From: Bacteroidales bacterium
GTDB taxonomy: Bacteria; Bacteroidota; Bacteroidia; Bacteroidales; ML635J-15
DNA: 15,500 nucleotides
Assembly (NCBI GenBank): GCA_028696755.1
Contig: JAQVGK010000017.1
Location: forward strand, 1 to 15,500
Direction of reading: 5' to 3'
The notes beneath the pieces were generated by a model. That model was not told where the DNA came from, ran no database searches, and worked only from the letters and a program-made list of their open reading frames with translations. Below are positions 14,650 through 15,500 of the stretch, piece after piece. The translations under genes were made by a program, and so were the position numbers. Positions within the stretch are counted from its first letter, which is position 1; every line of letters begins with the position of its first letter.

Positions 14650-15500
14650 ATTAAATGTTATGCTCTTGTTTTTGTTATAATATTGTCAGCAAACGGGTTC
14701 TTGTTTGCGTTAACTGATGGAGGTAAGGAAAATGCCGAAAAAGTTGCATCTCCGGTATCAGTAACGGCTGATTATATTTCGGGAATAAATCTTTCACTTA
14801 CAAATTTGTACGATTCTGCTAATATTTGGTGGACTCAATCTTATTTATTACCAGATAGTATAAGGGCGGTAAAGATTCCTCGCTATCCCGATTATATTTA
14901 CGGTGGACGAATTCCAGATTTAGATGAGCGGACTCCGATAAAACTGGATTACAATGAGCATGTATTAAAATATATCGATGCTTACGGAGTCAGAAACAGA
15001 GATAAACTGCAGATAATTATGACAAGATCGGCATATTATTTTCCCATTTTTGAAGAATATCTGGATAAATATGGCTTGCCTCTCGAGTTAAAATATCTTG
15101 CTGCTGTTGAATCAGCGCTTGATCCTACAGCAGTTTCAAAATCGGGAGCTGTAGGACTGTGGCAGTTTATGAAAGGTACATCGGATTTGTTTAATCTTAA
15201 AGTGACATCATATATTGATGAGCGCCGTGATGTTTACAAATCGACAGATGCCGCTTGTCGTTATCTTAAATATTTGTACGAAACTTTTGGTGACTGGCAA
15301 CTTGCTTTGGCAGCTTATAATGGCGGTCCGGGAACAGTGAAAAGAGCAATCGCAAAAAGTGGTGGTAAAACAAACTATTGGGAACTTAGACCGTATTTTA
15401 CCGATCAGATGCAAAACTATGTTCCTGCTTTTATAGCCATGAACTATTTAATGGCATATCATGCCGAGCATAATATTTTTCCAGTTCAGTCTTTTATAGA
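14647..15500 (+). CDS. Lytic transglycosylase (SLT domain, MltD-like), 3' truncated by window
   Basis: The frame opens with ATG at 14647 and stays open to the right edge (284 codons visible). The N-terminus is a signal peptide (MIKCYALVFVIILSANGFLFA). The SLT/GH23 domain is clear: catalytic Glu155 in YLAAVESALDPTAVS, then SGAVGLWQFM, TDAACRYLKYLY, AYNGGPGTV (from A223) and FTDQMQNYVPAFIAMNYL. Lytic transglycosylases cleave the MurNAc-GlcNAc bond of peptidoglycan with formation of 1,6-anhydroMurNAc. The spacing and the QNYVPAFIA segment point to the MltD branch, whose members carry C-terminal LysM repeats; these would lie beyond the window. It is transcribed divergently from the four-gene envelope cluster across a 184-bp region. 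Confidence 0.93.
   Translation, partial: MIKCYALVFVIILSANGFLFALTDGGKENAEKVASPVSVTADYISGINLSLTNLYDSANIWWTQSYLLPDSIRAVKIPRYPDYIYGGRIPDLDERTPIKLDYNEHVLKYIDAYGVRNRDKLQIIMTRSAYYFPIFEEYLDKYGLPLELKYLAAVESALDPTAVSKSGAVGLWQFMKGTSDLFNLKVTSYIDERRDVYKSTDAACRYLKYLYETFGDWQLALAAYNGGPGTVKRAIAKSGGKTNYWELRPYFTDQMQNYVPAFIAMNYLMAYHAEHNIFPVQSFI

Overview
The window looks like chromosomal DNA of an AT-rich Bacteroidota bacterium, most likely of the Bacteroidales/Marinilabiliales type. The sequence shows a PorZ-like protein with a type IX secretion (T9SS) C-terminal domain overlapping recO, a DUF5723-type outer-membrane barrel, Bacteroidota-style lipoprotein and signal-peptide genes, and start codons mostly without Shine-Dalgarno sequences. 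No plasmid, phage, transposase, rRNA or tRNA gene was seen.

Layout. Plus strand 2-2442: the 3' part of porZ (cut by the left edge) and recO, overlapping by ATGA. From 2443 to 3803 lies a mostly non-coding stretch. It holds two long imperfect palindromes (about 250 bp and 205 bp) on either side of a small orphan gene of 130 codons on the minus strand. From 3804 to 14462 every gene is on the minus strand: a secreted protein with four Ig-like repeats, a von Willebrand factor A (VWA) domain and an OmpA-like domain; guaD (guanine deaminase); and a tight four-gene cluster. In transcription order the cluster encodes a membrane-anchored 919-aa DUF3352-like/beta-propeller protein, a 563-aa lipoprotein, a DUF5723 outer-membrane barrel and an O-antigen ligase/polymerase family membrane protein. 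The first two overlap, and the other junctions are 10 and 23 bp. At 14647, divergent from that cluster, starts a plus-strand lytic transglycosylase of the MltD/Slt type, cut by the right edge.

Theme. Apart from recO, guaD and the orphan gene, all products act at the cell envelope: T9SS surface attachment (PorZ), peptidoglycan binding (OmpA-like domain), peptidoglycan cleavage (transglycosylase), surface-glycan handling (O-antigen ligase family) and outer-membrane proteins. The four-gene cluster spans inner membrane, outer-membrane lipoprotein, outer-membrane barrel and glycan enzyme. It is the best candidate here for an uncharacterised envelope system; that it works as a unit is inference from gene order.

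The intergenic DNA is rich in inverted repeats: two long MITE-like palindromes, repeats sharing GACACTGACAGGTC on both sides of guaD, and two perfect inverted repeats, one beside each start codon, in the divergent region 14463-14646.
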